From a virus, in IMG/VR virus record IMGVR_UViG_3300031951_000860, positions 1 to 29,992 of that record: a DNA stretch of 29,992 nt, one strand, 5' to 3'. The notes under the pieces were generated by a model. That model was not told the DNA's origin and did not search any database. It saw only the letters and a list, made by a program, of their open reading frames with translations. The position numbers and the translations under genes were made by a program. Each line of letters opens with the position of its first letter. Position 1 is the stretch's first letter. This document shows positions 29,739 through 29,992 of this stretch, piece after piece.

Positions 29739-29831
29739 TTAGTCTCGTTTGTTTATTTCGTTCACTCCTTGTACTATCCCGATAGTGGCGCAAATGCCAA
29801 TAGTCAGGAGAATTATGCTAAATATAATCAT
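29739..29831 (-). CDS. 30-aa membrane peptide (right-end allele, complete)
   Basis: MIIFSIILLTIGICATIGIV then QGVNEINKRD: one transmembrane helix with a short polar tail. It starts inside the end of the HAD-like gene (its ATG is 14 bases before that stop) and ends one base before the 46-aa gene. Compared with the left-end copy, residues 6 and 8-11 differ, but all stay hydrophobic apart from Thr. Possibly a membrane anchor or small effector; unknown. Confidence 0.6.
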   Translation of the reverse strand: MIIFSIILLTIGICATIGIVQGVNEINKRD

Positions 29832-29992
29832 CGGCCTTGAATAGTATTGCTTTCGCGTGTGGTGCTCTTGCGTTTATCTTGTCGACTTGTTCCTTGGAAT
29901 TGTCGTAGTGAGTCCCGATGTGATGTTTCATCACGAATGTGTACTTGTCCATTCCTTCGGTAAAAATCACTTTTGCCCGGCTGATTCCAAGT
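29787..29992. repeat. Right copy of 206-bp terminal direct repeat
   Basis: Partner of 1-206. It shows that the minus-strand operon continues across the ends. Unit length implied is 29786 bases. Confidence 0.9.
29818..29992 (-). CDS. HAD-like phosphatase, partial (right-end copy)
   Basis: The last 57 codons and stop of the same gene as 32-376, cut by the window end. Encoded protein is identical in the overlap; three silent third-position changes (29878, 29896, 29977). Confidence 0.85.
   Translation of the reverse strand, partial: LGISRAKVIFTEGMDKYTFVMKHHIGTHYDNSKEQVDKINARAPHAKAILFKADDYI

Noticed and set aside
1-29992. Prophage or temperate lifestyle
   Set aside because: No integrase, excisionase with attachment site or host flanking genes seen; the HTH gene alone is not enough.

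Overview
The window reads as an essentially complete genome of a small tailed phage (about 29.8 kb unit length) of siphovirus type infecting a member of the Bacteroidetes, probably a flavobacterium. Support: HK97-type capsid, portal, terminase, tape measure and tail-completion genes without any sheath gene; promoters of the Bacteroidetes form TTG-N(17-23)-TAnnTTTG; starts preceded by A-rich leaders instead of strong Shine-Dalgarno boxes; and several proteins of kinds I associate with Bacteroidetes phages (DUF6291-like and DUF6712-like). The last 206 bases repeat the first 206 with 14 mismatches and no gaps, so the map closes into a circle, with the two ends carrying slightly different alleles. 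No integrase, tRNA, CRISPR array, insertion sequence or rRNA was seen. Gene density is very high: most neighbours overlap by 1, 4 or 8 bases, and there is no gene-free stretch above 150 bases.

Layout. (1) 1-1365, minus strand: sigma factor, cysteine-rich protein, HAD-like phosphatase and a tiny membrane peptide that runs across the circle junction. (2) 1317-1397: divergent control region with two face-to-face -7 boxes, between the sigma gene and a helix-turn-helix gene. (3) 1398-11083, plus strand: HTH regulator, DUF736-like protein with an SSB-like tip, small zinc protein, lipoprotein, alpha/beta hydrolase, DnaA-domain-IV-like protein, a DNA-binding protein and the large terminase; then, behind a good promoter at 4947-4977, four small unknown genes, a Rad52-like annealing protein, a YqaJ/lambda-type exonuclease, a DUF6291-DnaB helicase fusion, NinG, a PD-(D/E)XK-like nuclease and small genes. 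(4) 11077-29831, minus strand (read from high to low coordinates): membrane peptide, a 46-aa Cys protein, small-terminase-like protein, a tail-assembly-chaperone pair joined by a -1 frameshift, a neck/fibre fusion, tail-completion protein, two large tail-tip proteins, a 57-aa membrane protein, tape measure, XkdF-like protease, scaffold, major capsid protein, tail/virion protein, portal with MuF-like tail, connector, holins, M15 endolysin and a YfiM-like membrane protein.

How it works together (inference): host RNA polymerase reads the plus arm from 1317 and 4947 to make regulator, replication and recombination functions. The phage sigma factor, read in the opposite direction from the same control region, would support transcription of the long minus-strand structural and lysis arm. 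DnaA-like protein, helicase fusion, SSB-like protein, annealase and exonuclease form a replication/recombination set producing DNA for headful or site-specific packaging. Most striking: a clean programmed -1 frameshift at 28674-28680, a helicase fused to an initiator-like domain, small and large terminase candidates on opposite strands, a tail-before-head gene order, and an apparent complete lack of GATC, AGCT and CTAG.
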